A stretch of DNA of 64,000 bases from Bradyrhizobium canariense (GTDB lineage Bacteria > Pseudomonadota > Alphaproteobacteria > Rhizobiales > Xanthobacteraceae), in the NCBI RefSeq assembly GCF_019402665.1, contig NZ_VSST01000020.1, positions 62,001 to 126,000 on the forward strand. The letters run 5' to 3'. The notes beneath the pieces are model-generated. The model had not been told where the DNA came from, searched no databases, and was given only the letters and a program-made list of their open reading frames with translations. The first letter of the stretch is position 1; each line of letters starts with the position of its first letter. A program made the position numbers and the translations under genes. Below are positions 17,588-25,876 of the stretch, one piece after another.

Positions 17588-18231
17588 GAAGTCAGAACCT
17601 ATTCAGTGCGATGAAATCTGCCAAGGCCAAGAACGTCGCGAGCGCCGCCGATCGGCTCCGGTGAGGTGTGGATGTGGACCGCGATCGATGCCGATTCCAA
17701 GCTGATCCTGACCTGGCTGGCTGGTGATCGTGACGCGAGCGCCGCCAGTGCGCTCATGGAAGATTTGAAGCTTCGCATCGCCAACCGCGGCCAGCTCACC
17801 ACGGACGGTCACCGGGCTATTTGAATGCTACTAGTTCGACCCGCGGCGCCGACGGCATCGATTGCGGCTTGTCGGTGAAGACCACGGCAGCGACTCCCAG
17901 GCTCAGGAGCACTACAGCCGCGCTAAGCTAATTGGCATCGATAAGGATTTGATCCTTGGCTCGCTCGACATGGCGCACATTTCCGCGTCCTACGTGGAGC
18001 GCCAGAAGCTCGCCATGCGCAAAAGAAGGTCGAAAACCACTAGCACGCGCTCTCGCTCTGTTTCGTCTGGTACAATTTCACCAAGCAGCACAAGACGCTG
18101 CGCATGACGCCAGCAATGGCTGCCGACTTCGTTTCATCCCCGATGGTTATGAGCGATGTGGTAGCATTGATCGACGCTCGCGAATCGGCCCGGCGAAGCG
18201 CGGCCCTTATAAGAAAAGCGCGGCGGCCTAA
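17588..18231 (+). pseudogene. Degenerate IS1-family-type DDE transposase
   Basis: Fragments spread over three frames match rhizobial transposases usually annotated as IS1 family. IQCDEI is followed, after a deletion and frame change, by AKNVASA. GEVWMWTAIDADSKLILTWLAGDRDA and LRIANRGQLTTDGHRA then run up to a stop. After a further shift come AQEHYSRAKLIGIDK and MAHISASYVERQKLAMR, and after another WYNFTKQHKTLRMTPAMAADF and VALIDARES. At least three frameshifts, an internal stop and a loss after DEI make it inactive. No clean terminal inverted repeats were found, so the outer borders are approximate. Confidence 0.8.
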
Positions 18232-18455
18232 GCCATGTTGAACATATCACGAAGCCGTAACGCCGCCTCCTCAGAGAAGACCTGAGCGATTATTTCGACG
18301 CCTCCGAAATCCTCGGATCCGCGCCGCTCGTACAGAAAGTATCCGCTTGGGTCTGGCACCTCTACCCCAGCCATCGCGATCTTCCGGTTGGTCAGAGGCG
18401 CAACACAAAGTGTGCGGTCGTTATCAAGGCCCACACTGAAATAAAAGTTTGCCAT
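18228..18455 (-). CDS. Small hypothetical protein, 75 aa
   Basis: The protein starts MANFYFSVGLDNDRTLCVAPLTNRKIAMAGVEVPDPSGYFLYERRG and ends in a helical VFSEEAALRLRDMFNMA. The start at 18455 is preferred because AGGTGAG lies 6 bp upstream; a GTG three codons earlier lacks such a site. Its stop touches the end of the dead transposase. It is divergent from the 18480 gene with only 24 bp between start codons, so the two probably share a promoter region or one is leaderless. Family unknown. Confidence 0.5.
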   Translation of the reverse strand: MANFYFSVGLDNDRTLCVAPLTNRKIAMAGVEVPDPSGYFLYERRGSEDFGGVEIIAQVFSEEAALRLRDMFNMA

Positions 18456-18479
18456 GACACTCACCTAGGAGCTTGATTT

Positions 18480-19205
18480 ATGCCTGTTCAGAAGACTCAC
18501 CGAATGGTTAACCAACCGAAAATTTCGGCCCGTTACCTTTCAGATTTTATGGCAGCCTCGGAGCGCACACGTCGCACGATCTTGAGAGGATGCAAATATC
18601 AGCCGATTGCCCGTCTCGTTCAGCACGATGAGGCCAAATCAACGATATCCAAGTTCCTTCGCGACGGAGAGGGCGACACCGCAATACTCACTGAAAAAGC
18701 AAGCGGTCTGCGAAACCGCATGGCCGATAGCGAGTTCGATCGAGACTTGCTTGATCATAATGCTGATTATATTGACCGTTTTGCGGAGGTCTTCCCGAAT
18801 TTGGACTTGCCGAATGTCGAGTTTCACCCGCCGGGCAAGTCCCATCCTATCGAGCTGAACGGCGTCAAAGTCACCACCGAAATACAATTTCGGCTCCGTC
18901 GCTTGACCAAGACCAACAAAATCAGAGTGGGCGGCGCGGCATTCCGTTATGCCAAAGGGAAATCCCTTTCGTCCGAAGTCGCGAACTGGCAATCGGCCTT
19001 TATGCTGGGCTACCTGCACCACACAGCAACCGAGCCGGAGGCAGAACCCGAAGGCCAACTTTGCCTCACCATAGATGCCTCTGGCGGGATCTGCCATCGC
19101 GCCCCAACAGATGCCGTGAGCCGGTTTAACAATATGGATGCCGCCTGCGCGACCATTGCAGAGTGGTGGCCGAATATCGCTCCTCCTGATGGAGCGGTCT
19201 TCTGA
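18480..19205 (+). CDS. Conserved-looking hypothetical protein, 241 aa
   Basis: The N-terminal part is ISARYLSDFMAASERTRRTILRGCK followed by a helical segment to about residue 110. A beta-rich region follows (LNGVKVTTEIQFRLRR and RVGGAAFRYAKG). The C-terminal domain has SAFMLGYLHHTA, QLCLTIDASGGICHRAP and MDAACATIAEWWPNI. This layout (short LSxFMxAsxxRRRxIL helix, then a small alpha/beta domain ending in WPxI) resembles uncharacterised proteins of mobile elements, which I cannot name. No catalytic motif, signal peptide or membrane segment is seen. It sits upstream of the ATPase/methyltransferase genes and may belong to that locus. Confidence 0.6.
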   Translation: MPVQKTHRMVNQPKISARYLSDFMAASERTRRTILRGCKYQPIARLVQHDEAKSTISKFLRDGEGDTAILTEKASGLRNRMADSEFDRDLLDHNADYIDRFAEVFPNLDLPNVEFHPPGKSHPIELNGVKVTTEIQFRLRRLTKTNKIRVGGAAFRYAKGKSLSSEVANWQSAFMLGYLHHTATEPEAEPEGQLCLTIDASGGICHRAPTDAVSRFNNMDAACATIAEWWPNIAPPDGAVF

Positions 19206-19643
19206 TCGTCAAATTTCAAACTGAGGGACGACCGAAAGTCGAAACCCTTTGAAGACTGAACGACAGCCGGCACGTTGTTTCGGCGCGTGGCCGGCCGCAC
19301 GCACTCCCGCCATGCGTCCGGCTGGAAAAGCTCCACCGTTATATCCTGGTCTCGACACGTGCCAAAGCTTACCGCTCCCCATTTGAGGGCCGCTTGATGT
19401 GATGTCCGCGCTCCCGCGGCCGGCTCGGCAGGATCGTACTTCGACCCTCAGCAGAGGCGCAGCGAGCGCACGCCAAGAGCCGCCCTCACGCATCCCTTTG
19501 ATATTACACGCGATTCTTTGATATCGCGACGAGTGCAATTTCCTACGCGCATTTTCGTGATTCTTCTGGACTCTAAAAGTCCTGTAATTTAGAGACAATA
19601 ACATCTCTAAATTTGGCGCAATCACTGCACGAGGAAACCCAAA
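19206..19643. promoter_or_regulatory. 438-bp intergenic region with operator-like inverted repeats
   Basis: No convincing gene is seen. At 19586-19595 and 19604-19613 a perfect 10-bp inverted repeat (AATTTAGAGA / TCTCTAAATT, 8-bp spacer) lies 30 bp before the 86-aa gene. An extra CTCTAAA at 19571-19577 gives three half-sites at a 17-bp pitch. Upstream, TTTGATAT occurs twice 20 bp apart (19497 and 19517). The AT-rich sites in GC-rich DNA look like a promoter controlled by a dimeric repressor or controller protein. Confidence 0.55.
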
Positions 19644-19904
19644 ATGCTGGAAAAAACATCGCCCTCAAAGGAAGCCCCCGCGGTGAACGCGAAGCGACAA
19701 AAGTTCGTTGAACTGGCCGAAAGCCGCACCGTTAACGCGATCAAGGCGATCCGAGTGATCGGCAAATTGGGCAACAAAAACGCCTATCAATTTGACGAGT
19801 CTGATGTCACCAAAATTATCCGCGCCTTGAGCAAGGAAGTCGATGCCTTGAAGGCCCGGATGTCCACAACCGGCGGAAAAGAGTCGGTGGAGTTCAAATT
19901 GTGA
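19644..19904 (+). CDS. Small helical protein preceding the GHKL ATPase, 86 aa
   Basis: After a variable N-terminus, residues 17-75 (RQKFVELAESRTVNAIKAI, RVIGKLGNKNAYQFDESDVTKIIRAL, SKEVDALKARM) form a predicted all-helical domain. Similar small proteins are found next to ATPase/methyltransferase pairs in my recollection, but I cannot name the family. The ATPase start lies 33 bp after this stop, so the two are very likely co-transcribed. It has no recognisable DNA-binding helix-turn-helix. Possible roles are partner subunit, sensor or antitoxin-like modulator of the ATPase. Confidence 0.65.
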   Translation: MLEKTSPSKEAPAVNAKRQKFVELAESRTVNAIKAIRVIGKLGNKNAYQFDESDVTKIIRALSKEVDALKARMSTTGGKESVEFKL

Positions 19905-19937
19905 GCTACGGTTCTCACTAATGGGGGGTTGTAGCAT

Positions 19938-22472
19938 ATGACGAACGGCCAGATTCGGGACCTTTGCCTCGCACTTCTTCACGCCGAGACCGAGGACGAA
20001 GCGATCACGGTGTTGAAGAACGCGGAGTATTGGGACAAGCCCGAGCTCTGGCGGAATTACGGGGACCTGGAGAATAACTGGGGCACCGGCGGCAACCAGC
20101 AAAGCCTCGCCGAGGCGGCGCTTGCCGAGAAAATCGTCAACTCCGTTGATGCGCGTCTCATCAACGAATGCTGGATGCGCGGCATAGATCCCAAGAGCAA
20201 GGATGCCCCGCAGAGCATTCCTGCCGCTGTCGCGGCCTTCTTTGAGGAGCCCGGCAAGAAGCAGACCAGCGGCCTCATCGAGAACTGGACCGACGAGCGC
20301 ATTCGCAATGTGGCGCAGGGCATCACCCTCACGGCGACAGGAACGCGCCCCACGCTGAACCTCACGATCGCCGACGTTGGCGAAGGCCAAAGCCCTCGCC
20401 GCCTGCCGAGCACCATTTTGTCGCTCAGCCGGTCGAACAAGATGTACGTCAAGTTCGTCCAGGGGCAGTTCAATCAAGGCGGCGCTGGTGCGCTTCGCTT
20501 CTGCGGGCAACGGAACCTTCAGCTAGTCATCAGTCGCCGCAACCCGGCGCTGATCGGACCAGACCCGGAGGACGTCGACAAGCAGTGGGGGTTCACCATC
20601 GTGCGCCGCGAGCGTGCGTCGGAAGCTACCGACGGCCGTAAGAACTCGATCTTCACCTACCTGGCGCCGGTCGGCGTGGGAACGGCGCACGAGCCCCGCA
20701 ATGGCGATGTTCTGGCGTTCTCGGCTGCTACGATGCCGATCTTCCCGAACGACGACGAGCCTTTCGGCCGCGAGGCCCCCTTCGGTACGGCCATCAAGCT
20801 CTACGAGTACCAGTACATCGGCGAGCGCTCGAACATCATCTTCGGCAAGCGGGTCATTCTGCGCCGTCTCGAGCTTTTGCTCCCCGAGGTTGCGCTCCCC
20901 GTCCGGCTGCACGAGTTCCGCAAGAACGCTGCCGGCAAGGTGCTGCCCAAGGGCAGCCGGGAGACCACGCTGGTCGGCTTGCGCCGTCGCCTGATCGATA
21001 ACGAGAACGTTGAGACCGGCTTCCCGATCACCCTCAACTTCTCTCCTCGGGGCGAGAAGCTGATCGCGGACGTGTTCGTGTTCAAGCCGGAAGGCACGGA
21101 GCGCGACGACGAGGAAGAAGAGGGCAAGGACCGCAAGAAGCTTGGCGGCATCAAGTCATACCGCAAGCGTGAGGGCGTCGTGTTCGTCCGTAACGGACAG
21201 ACGCAGGGCAGCTTGCCGCGCGACTATTTCAAGCGCGACACGTTGAAGCTGAAGCCGCTCGCCGAGGACATGCTGGTCTTCGTTGACTGCGACCAGATGA
21301 GCCCGGACGTTCGCGAGGATCTCTTCATGCCTTCACGCGATCGGCTCGCCGACATCGCGTTCAAGGCTGACTTGATCGATTCGCTCGATCAGGCGCTGAA
21401 GACTGACGAAGCGCTGAAGCAACTCCGCAATAAGCGGCAGCAGGAGCGCGTGTCCGAGCAATTGAAGGACGATCGCCCGCTCAACGACGTGCTGCAAAAT
21501 CTAATCAAGAGCTCGCCCAACCTCACCCAGCTCTTGCAGCTCGGTCAGCGCATCTCTGCTCCGTTCAATACTGTGATGGTGTCCAGCCACCCCGAGGAGC
21601 CGTTCAAGGGCGAGATCTACCCGACGTTCTTCAAAATTAAGAACGTGGAATACGGCAAGCTGTTCAAGCGCATCGCGCCGATCAATCACCGCATGAAGTT
21701 CACGTTCGAGACCGACGCGCGCGACGACTACTTCCAGCGTCGTATCGAACGCGGCAATTTCTCTCTGGTGTACGTGGACAAGAAGGGCGACCAGCAGGAC
21801 TGCTCATACGTCGGGCCGAACCTGAAGAGCGGCATCGCGACGGTGACGGCGAACCTGCCGGACGATGCCGAGATCGGCGATGTAATTAAGCTCATCGCTC
21901 GCACCGACGACCCGCACAGCACGTTCGAGAACGTCATTGAGGCGACCGTTAAGCCCGCGACCGAGACGCAATCAGGCGGTGGCGGCACGCGAAAGCCTCC
22001 GCAGAAGACCCCCGGCAACGACCGCGAGGCACCGCGGCAGCTCTCGACACCGGCCATCAAGCGCGTCTTTCGCGAGGAGTGGGAGGGGCAGAACCCTCCC
22101 TTCACCGAATGGACCGCAATGCGTGTTGACATTGCTGGCTACGAAAACGACGAGAACGAAAGCGAAATCTACGAGTTCAAGATCAACATGGACAACACGC
22201 CGCTCTTGAACGAGATCAAGCAGCGCAAGCTGGAGGACATGACGGCGCGGAATCAATTCTTGTACGCGAACGTCTTGGTCGGGTTGTCGATGCTGCTTCA
22301 GGACCGGCAGACGCCTAAGCCGAAGGATGCGGAAGGAACGCCGTCAATCGAATCCCGCATCGAAGAGACTACGCGCGCTTTGGCGCCGTTTATGCTCGCG
22401 CTGACTGGCCTCGGGCAGCAGGATTTGTCGGAAGGGGATGACCTCGATGGACTTGAAGCTGCGACGGGCTGA
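19938..22472 (+). CDS. GHKL-type ATPase (Hsp90/MutL/MORC-like), candidate defence protein
   Basis: This 844-aa protein has the Bergerat ATP-binding fold at the N-terminus: N box EKIVNSVDA (E64, N68, D71), G1 box ADVGEGQ (D146-G150) and G2 box FNQGGAGALRF (about 178-187). A middle domain (about 260-480) contains GHKL-adjacent transducer-like strands and an acidic stretch RDDEEEEGKDRKK. Residues 500-680 are mixed alpha/beta. A Gly/Pro linker (GGGGTRKPPQKTPGN) leads to a C-terminal domain with YEFKINMDN (E746, K748). GHKL proteins of the MORC/MutL group occur in bacterial restriction-modification loci. Its partner genes here are the 86-aa protein and the convergent DNA methyltransferase. Confidence 0.8.
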   Translation: MTNGQIRDLCLALLHAETEDEAITVLKNAEYWDKPELWRNYGDLENNWGTGGNQQSLAEAALAEKIVNSVDARLINECWMRGIDPKSKDAPQSIPAAVAAFFEEPGKKQTSGLIENWTDERIRNVAQGITLTATGTRPTLNLTIADVGEGQSPRRLPSTILSLSRSNKMYVKFVQGQFNQGGAGALRFCGQRNLQLVISRRNPALIGPDPEDVDKQWGFTIVRRERASEATDGRKNSIFTYLAPVGVGTAHEPRNGDVLAFSAATMPIFPNDDEPFGREAPFGTAIKLYEYQYIGERSNIIFGKRVILRRLELLLPEVALPVRLHEFRKNAAGKVLPKGSRETTLVGLRRRLIDNENVETGFPITLNFSPRGEKLIADVFVFKPEGTERDDEEEEGKDRKKLGGIKSYRKREGVVFVRNGQTQGSLPRDYFKRDTLKLKPLAEDMLVFVDCDQMSPDVREDLFMPSRDRLADIAFKADLIDSLDQALKTDEALKQLRNKRQQERVSEQLKDDRPLNDVLQNLIKSSPNLTQLLQLGQRISAPFNTVMVSSHPEEPFKGEIYPTFFKIKNVEYGKLFKRIAPINHRMKFTFETDARDDYFQRRIERGNFSLVYVDKKGDQQDCSYVGPNLKSGIATVTANLPDDAEIGDVIKLIARTDDPHSTFENVIEATVKPATETQSGGGGTRKPPQKTPGNDREAPRQLSTPAIKRVFREEWEGQNPPFTEWTAMRVDIAGYENDENESEIYEFKINMDNTPLLNEIKQRKLEDMTARNQFLYANVLVGLSMLLQDRQTPKPKDAEGTPSIESRIEETTRALAPFMLALTGLGQQDLSEGDDLDGLEAATG

Positions 22473-23679
22473 CCGTCGCCTTCCGATGGAATAGCACGAG
22501 CTCTTGCGAACCAGGGGTTTCGCCACGCTGCATGCTGTACCAGCGGCGACCCGGTACGCTGCGCCAAAGCCTACCGTCGGCTTCCTCTTTTAGGACCGGC
22601 AGCATCATTTCCGTGAGGCCGCACGCTTCCATCGCTTCTAGATAGCGGGGAAGCTGTTTTCGAGCGTCAGAGAACGCGATCATCTGTACGACAACGGTAT
22701 CTTTGTTTGCGATCGCTGCCACGGACGACATCGAGGCCTTGATGTTCGCAAAGTAGTTGTCGAGGCGCGGGTTCTTCCGATCCCCCATCGTGTAGTAGCT
22801 CGCGCCGGAACCGTCGAGCTTGTTAGCGATCATGAATGGCAGTGGTGTTTCCTTGCGCCCATCCACCTGCCAACGGTGGTATAGGACATGGACCCCGGGA
22901 TATGGGGGTGACGTAACCACGAGCCGCGGCGCGCGCATGCCGCGAACATCGTCATCATGCTCAATGCCGGCGGTGCTCCGCCGAAGGACCGTCACGCCAT
23001 GACGCCCGTTTGCTTTCACGGCTGCCCGCAGCTCGCGAGCGCCCTGCAGCATGTCTTTCGATGTTTCTGTAAGGACCCGGCGGAAGTCTTCGATAGTCGC
23101 CTGCTTGCTCCTACCGTCTAGCGCCCATTGCGCCGACCGCAACACGACGCATCGGCCGAATGACACTAGCCGCGGCGTACCCAGCTTCATCGCGCTCGCG
23201 ATCGATTGCTCAATCGCTTTGCGCATGCGCCAGCGATCCGGATGATCCAGGTGCTTGTAATAGCCGAGTTCTTCATAGTCGGTCAGCGCTATCGAAGGCC
23301 GGTGGATGTCCACTGCGTTCGCCACGCGGTCGGACCACCATTCGAGCCGGTCAAGCTCGGCTTCCGAATAGATCCTGCACTTCACGGTCGAAACAAATTC
23401 CGCGAGTGTGCTGATATCGACGCCCATGCCTTCGCGCCCTGCGGCGAGCGCTTCGACGAGCGTCGTACCACCACCGACATGAGGATCGAGCACGAGATCG
23501 CCTGGACTCGTGAATGCCTGAATGGCTGCGCGGGCGAAAACGGGTGAGAAGCGAGCGGGGTATTTATAGAAGCCGTGGGTCAGGCCACGGACCGGCGCTG
23601 AAGAGCGCGCGGCCGCGATCAATGCGTCCTGCGCATCGTCCGGCAACTGCACGAGGCGATTGTTCCGCGATATATACAT
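22390..23679 (-). CDS. SPPY-type DNA methyltransferase (N4-cytosine or N6-adenine)
   Basis: This 429-aa site-specific DNA methyltransferase has a motif X-like KYPARFSPVFARAAI, the SAM-binding motif I VLDPHVGGGTTLVEAL (D65-G71), and the catalytic motif IV VTSPPYPG (SPPY at 257-260), in that order. A variable 170-residue stretch between them may recognise the target. SPPY is most common in m4C enzymes but also occurs in m6A enzymes. The last 27 codons overlap the 3' end of the ATPase gene on the other strand (83 bp). It probably modifies host DNA so that the ATPase system ignores it; an orphan regulatory enzyme is the alternative. Confidence 0.88.
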   Translation of the reverse strand: MYISRNNRLVQLPDDAQDALIAAARSSAPVRGLTHGFYKYPARFSPVFARAAIQAFTSPGDLVLDPHVGGGTTLVEALAAGREGMGVDISTLAEFVSTVKCRIYSEAELDRLEWWSDRVANAVDIHRPSIALTDYEELGYYKHLDHPDRWRMRKAIEQSIASAMKLGTPRLVSFGRCVVLRSAQWALDGRSKQATIEDFRRVLTETSKDMLQGARELRAAVKANGRHGVTVLRRSTAGIEHDDDVRGMRAPRLVVTSPPYPGVHVLYHRWQVDGRKETPLPFMIANKLDGSGASYYTMGDRKNPRLDNYFANIKASMSSVAAIANKDTVVVQMIAFSDARKQLPRYLEAMEACGLTEMMLPVLKEEADGRLWRSVPGRRWYSMQRGETPGSQELVLFHRKATVSPSQLQVHRGHPLPTNPAARGQSARA

Positions 23680-23682
23680 CGG

Positions 23683-23738
23683 TAACCATGAACACCAGAC
23701 ATGGTTAATGCCATCCTAACCGAACCCGTTGAACGGGT
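23683..23738. promoter_or_regulatory. Two inverted repeats just upstream of the methyltransferase start
   Basis: TAACCATG (23683-23690) and CATGGTTA (23700-23707) form a perfect 8-bp inverted repeat with a 9-bp spacer, starting 4 bp before the methyltransferase start codon. A second repeat, ACCCGTT-G-AACGGGT, lies at 23724-23738. The first could be an operator (methyltransferases often repress themselves) or an mRNA hairpin; the second could be part of a promoter or a remnant structure. Confidence 0.45.
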
Positions 23739-23895
23739 CGGAGTCGCAAGGGAAACACCTCGGTAGCGCTTTAGATTCCAGCCCCTGGATCTCATCCGTC
23801 ACGGCTTGCCGACATGGCTGAGGGACAAATCTTGGTGTGATTGCTGGCTTCTGCCCGCGGATCGTCAAAAAGACCTCGCATTTGCATATGGTTGT

Positions 23896-25506
23896 TCACC
23901 GCCCTTGTTTTGGACGCCCCACAATCCGTTGCTTGGATGCCATCATTTCGAAATCGAGGCCCTCGAACATCGACCAATCGATTTCCTTCGGCAGATCGAA
24001 ATGAGCCAACTCTTGGCACTGCTTACGACGCAGGGCAGACTGCTGGCCATAGTTGCCATGAACATCGTTTGCCTCATGGCCCATCTGCAGTCGTGTGGCT
24101 TCGTCATCGACTTCTTCCTCGATGAACATGTCCTTAGCGCCGTGCCGAAGGGAGTGCGCCACCTCAACGTTCATGCCGATGGCGCCGGCTTTCTTGAGAA
24201 GCCGGTTGACGCGCTTCGATGCTACGTCGCCGGGATCGGATGTGGACGCGAGTAGGCGGAAGATAAAGTCATCGCCCTGCTCGGCCGCCCAATCGACAAA
24301 ACCGATGCGGCGGAAAAAGTCATGCAACACGAAAAAGCGCAGACTCGCCTCCGTCTTGAACCCGATCCGCTTGTACATACCTTTCTCTTTGTCGTAGACG
24401 ATGCCGTTTACGCGCACGATGTCTACGCCGTGTTTACGGTCAAAATCGCTGCCTCGGATAAACGGAAGGATTCCTATCCGACGCGAAGAGAGAAGGCACA
24501 GGGGCCCCAACATCGCGTCGTCCAAATAGCCGCTGTCGACCCCCAGTCTGAAGACTTTGTCGACTTTTTCGTAGTCGAGGGCCTCGCGCTTTACTGAAGG
24601 TTTGGCGTTGTCCGGCCATCGCACCCTATAGCCTTCGAATGGGTTGCGAAGCCGATGCAATCCTACCGCACCGTTGATGATCGCTCGAACCGTCTGCACA
24701 TATCCGTCTTGGATGGTTTTCAGCGCGAGCGGCTCGTAGCAGCTTTCCGCTTTATTCTTTGCGATCGCCGCAAGGATCCCCATCTGTCGCAGCTCTTCCG
24801 TATTTTCGCCCTCACGCGAAAGCTCAAGCGGGACATACTGAAGCTCGTTGACGAAATTCTGAAGATCAATTGGCAGGTAGCAATCGATCGGTCGATCTCC
24901 GACAAGCGCTTTGAATGTGGCCGCACGCATCCGGCCAGTGCTGATGGCGCTGTCGGATGCTCCCCCAGCCTTTCGAAGCTCGAAATATTGGTCTTCCAGT
25001 TCGCTAAACTTTGGCGCGGACGATGTTTCGACGTTTGGCGGAACGTGCGCCCGCGACTGTTCCGGCTTCGTCGGCCTGAAGTCGCGCGACCTTGCAGACC
25101 GGCTTGTCGACGTGGCCGAGCTCTGTTCCAGAAATGCAAGTTGACGATCGGCTACTTCGGTGAGCTTGCCGAGCACGTCTGAAAGCGGCTCACCGCCAGG
25201 TGCGATTCCAACGCCAGCGCGCCAACGATTCCAGACGTCTTGGCGCAACAGGCCGGCGCGGGCCACGACCGTCGGATTTCCCGCTTCACCTTTGCCGACC
25301 TCCTTTTCGATCAACACCGCATCTTGGATCGCGGCGATATCGCGCAGGGCGTCAGGCGAAAAATCCGGCCACGGAGGGGGCTTGGCGATCTTGGCCGCTG
25401 CGGTTTCGAGGAACGCGAGCATGTTCGTGAGGAATTCCTCAGGGCTATCGCCCCTCGGAAACCCGACGTCGCTGCTCGAAATCTCGGTCTCGGTGTGAGT
25501 ATTCAC
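23896..25506 (-). CDS. Tyrosine recombinase (integrase) of the element
   Basis: This 536-aa site-specific recombinase has catalytic residues recognisable in SSRRIGILPFIRG (first Arg), HSLRH (H451, R454), MGHE (H477) and HGNYG (Y486). The GTG start at 25506 is chosen because GGAGAGG lies 4-10 bp upstream; the open frame extends further to the tRNA gene but that part reads as tRNA and leader sequence. Residues 1-190 form an N-terminal extension and SAM-like binding domain. Transcription points away from tRNA-Ser(CGA), which lies 370 bp upstream, as expected for integration into the tRNA 3' end. Confidence 0.9.
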   Translation of the reverse strand: MNTHTETEISSSDVGFPRGDSPEEFLTNMLAFLETAAAKIAKPPPWPDFSPDALRDIAAIQDAVLIEKEVGKGEAGNPTVVARAGLLRQDVWNRWRAGVGIAPGGEPLSDVLGKLTEVADRQLAFLEQSSATSTSRSARSRDFRPTKPEQSRAHVPPNVETSSAPKFSELEDQYFELRKAGGASDSAISTGRMRAATFKALVGDRPIDCYLPIDLQNFVNELQYVPLELSREGENTEELRQMGILAAIAKNKAESCYEPLALKTIQDGYVQTVRAIINGAVGLHRLRNPFEGYRVRWPDNAKPSVKREALDYEKVDKVFRLGVDSGYLDDAMLGPLCLLSSRRIGILPFIRGSDFDRKHGVDIVRVNGIVYDKEKGMYKRIGFKTEASLRFFVLHDFFRRIGFVDWAAEQGDDFIFRLLASTSDPGDVASKRVNRLLKKAGAIGMNVEVAHSLRHGAKDMFIEEEVDDEATRLQMGHEANDVHGNYGQQSALRRKQCQELAHFDLPKEIDWSMFEGLDFEMMASKQRIVGRPKQGR

Positions 25507-25876
25507 CCCACCTCTCCATTGGCTGAAACCGGTTTGCGCCAGCGCGCCCAGCCAAGACGCCCGCCGCTGCGCCTCGCGATGCGGAAGCACCCCAAGTCGC
25601 ACCCGAATAGGAGCGCATGACGGCAGGCCGGCTGCAAGGTTTGAGGGGGGGCGGATCTGGAAGAAATAGGTGGAAAGCCGACGCACCAAATAGGTCGGCG
25701 CCCGCCCCGGCCCTCTGGGCCAGCGCGCTAGGCGCTCGGATGCTCTGTCATGGCGGACTACTTCGTGGACTACATTGGGGGATACACGCTTCGACACTTG
25801 CACACTCTGGCAGGCCGGAGACGTTGTTTTCCGAGGTTTTGCGGATCCAAAAAGTGGCGGATAGGGCGAATTTAAC

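Noticed and set aside
19209..19625. Reverse-strand open frame of 138 codons in the intergenic region
   Set aside because: No motif, poor ribosome-binding site and unusual composition; the stretch is better explained as promoter/operator DNA.
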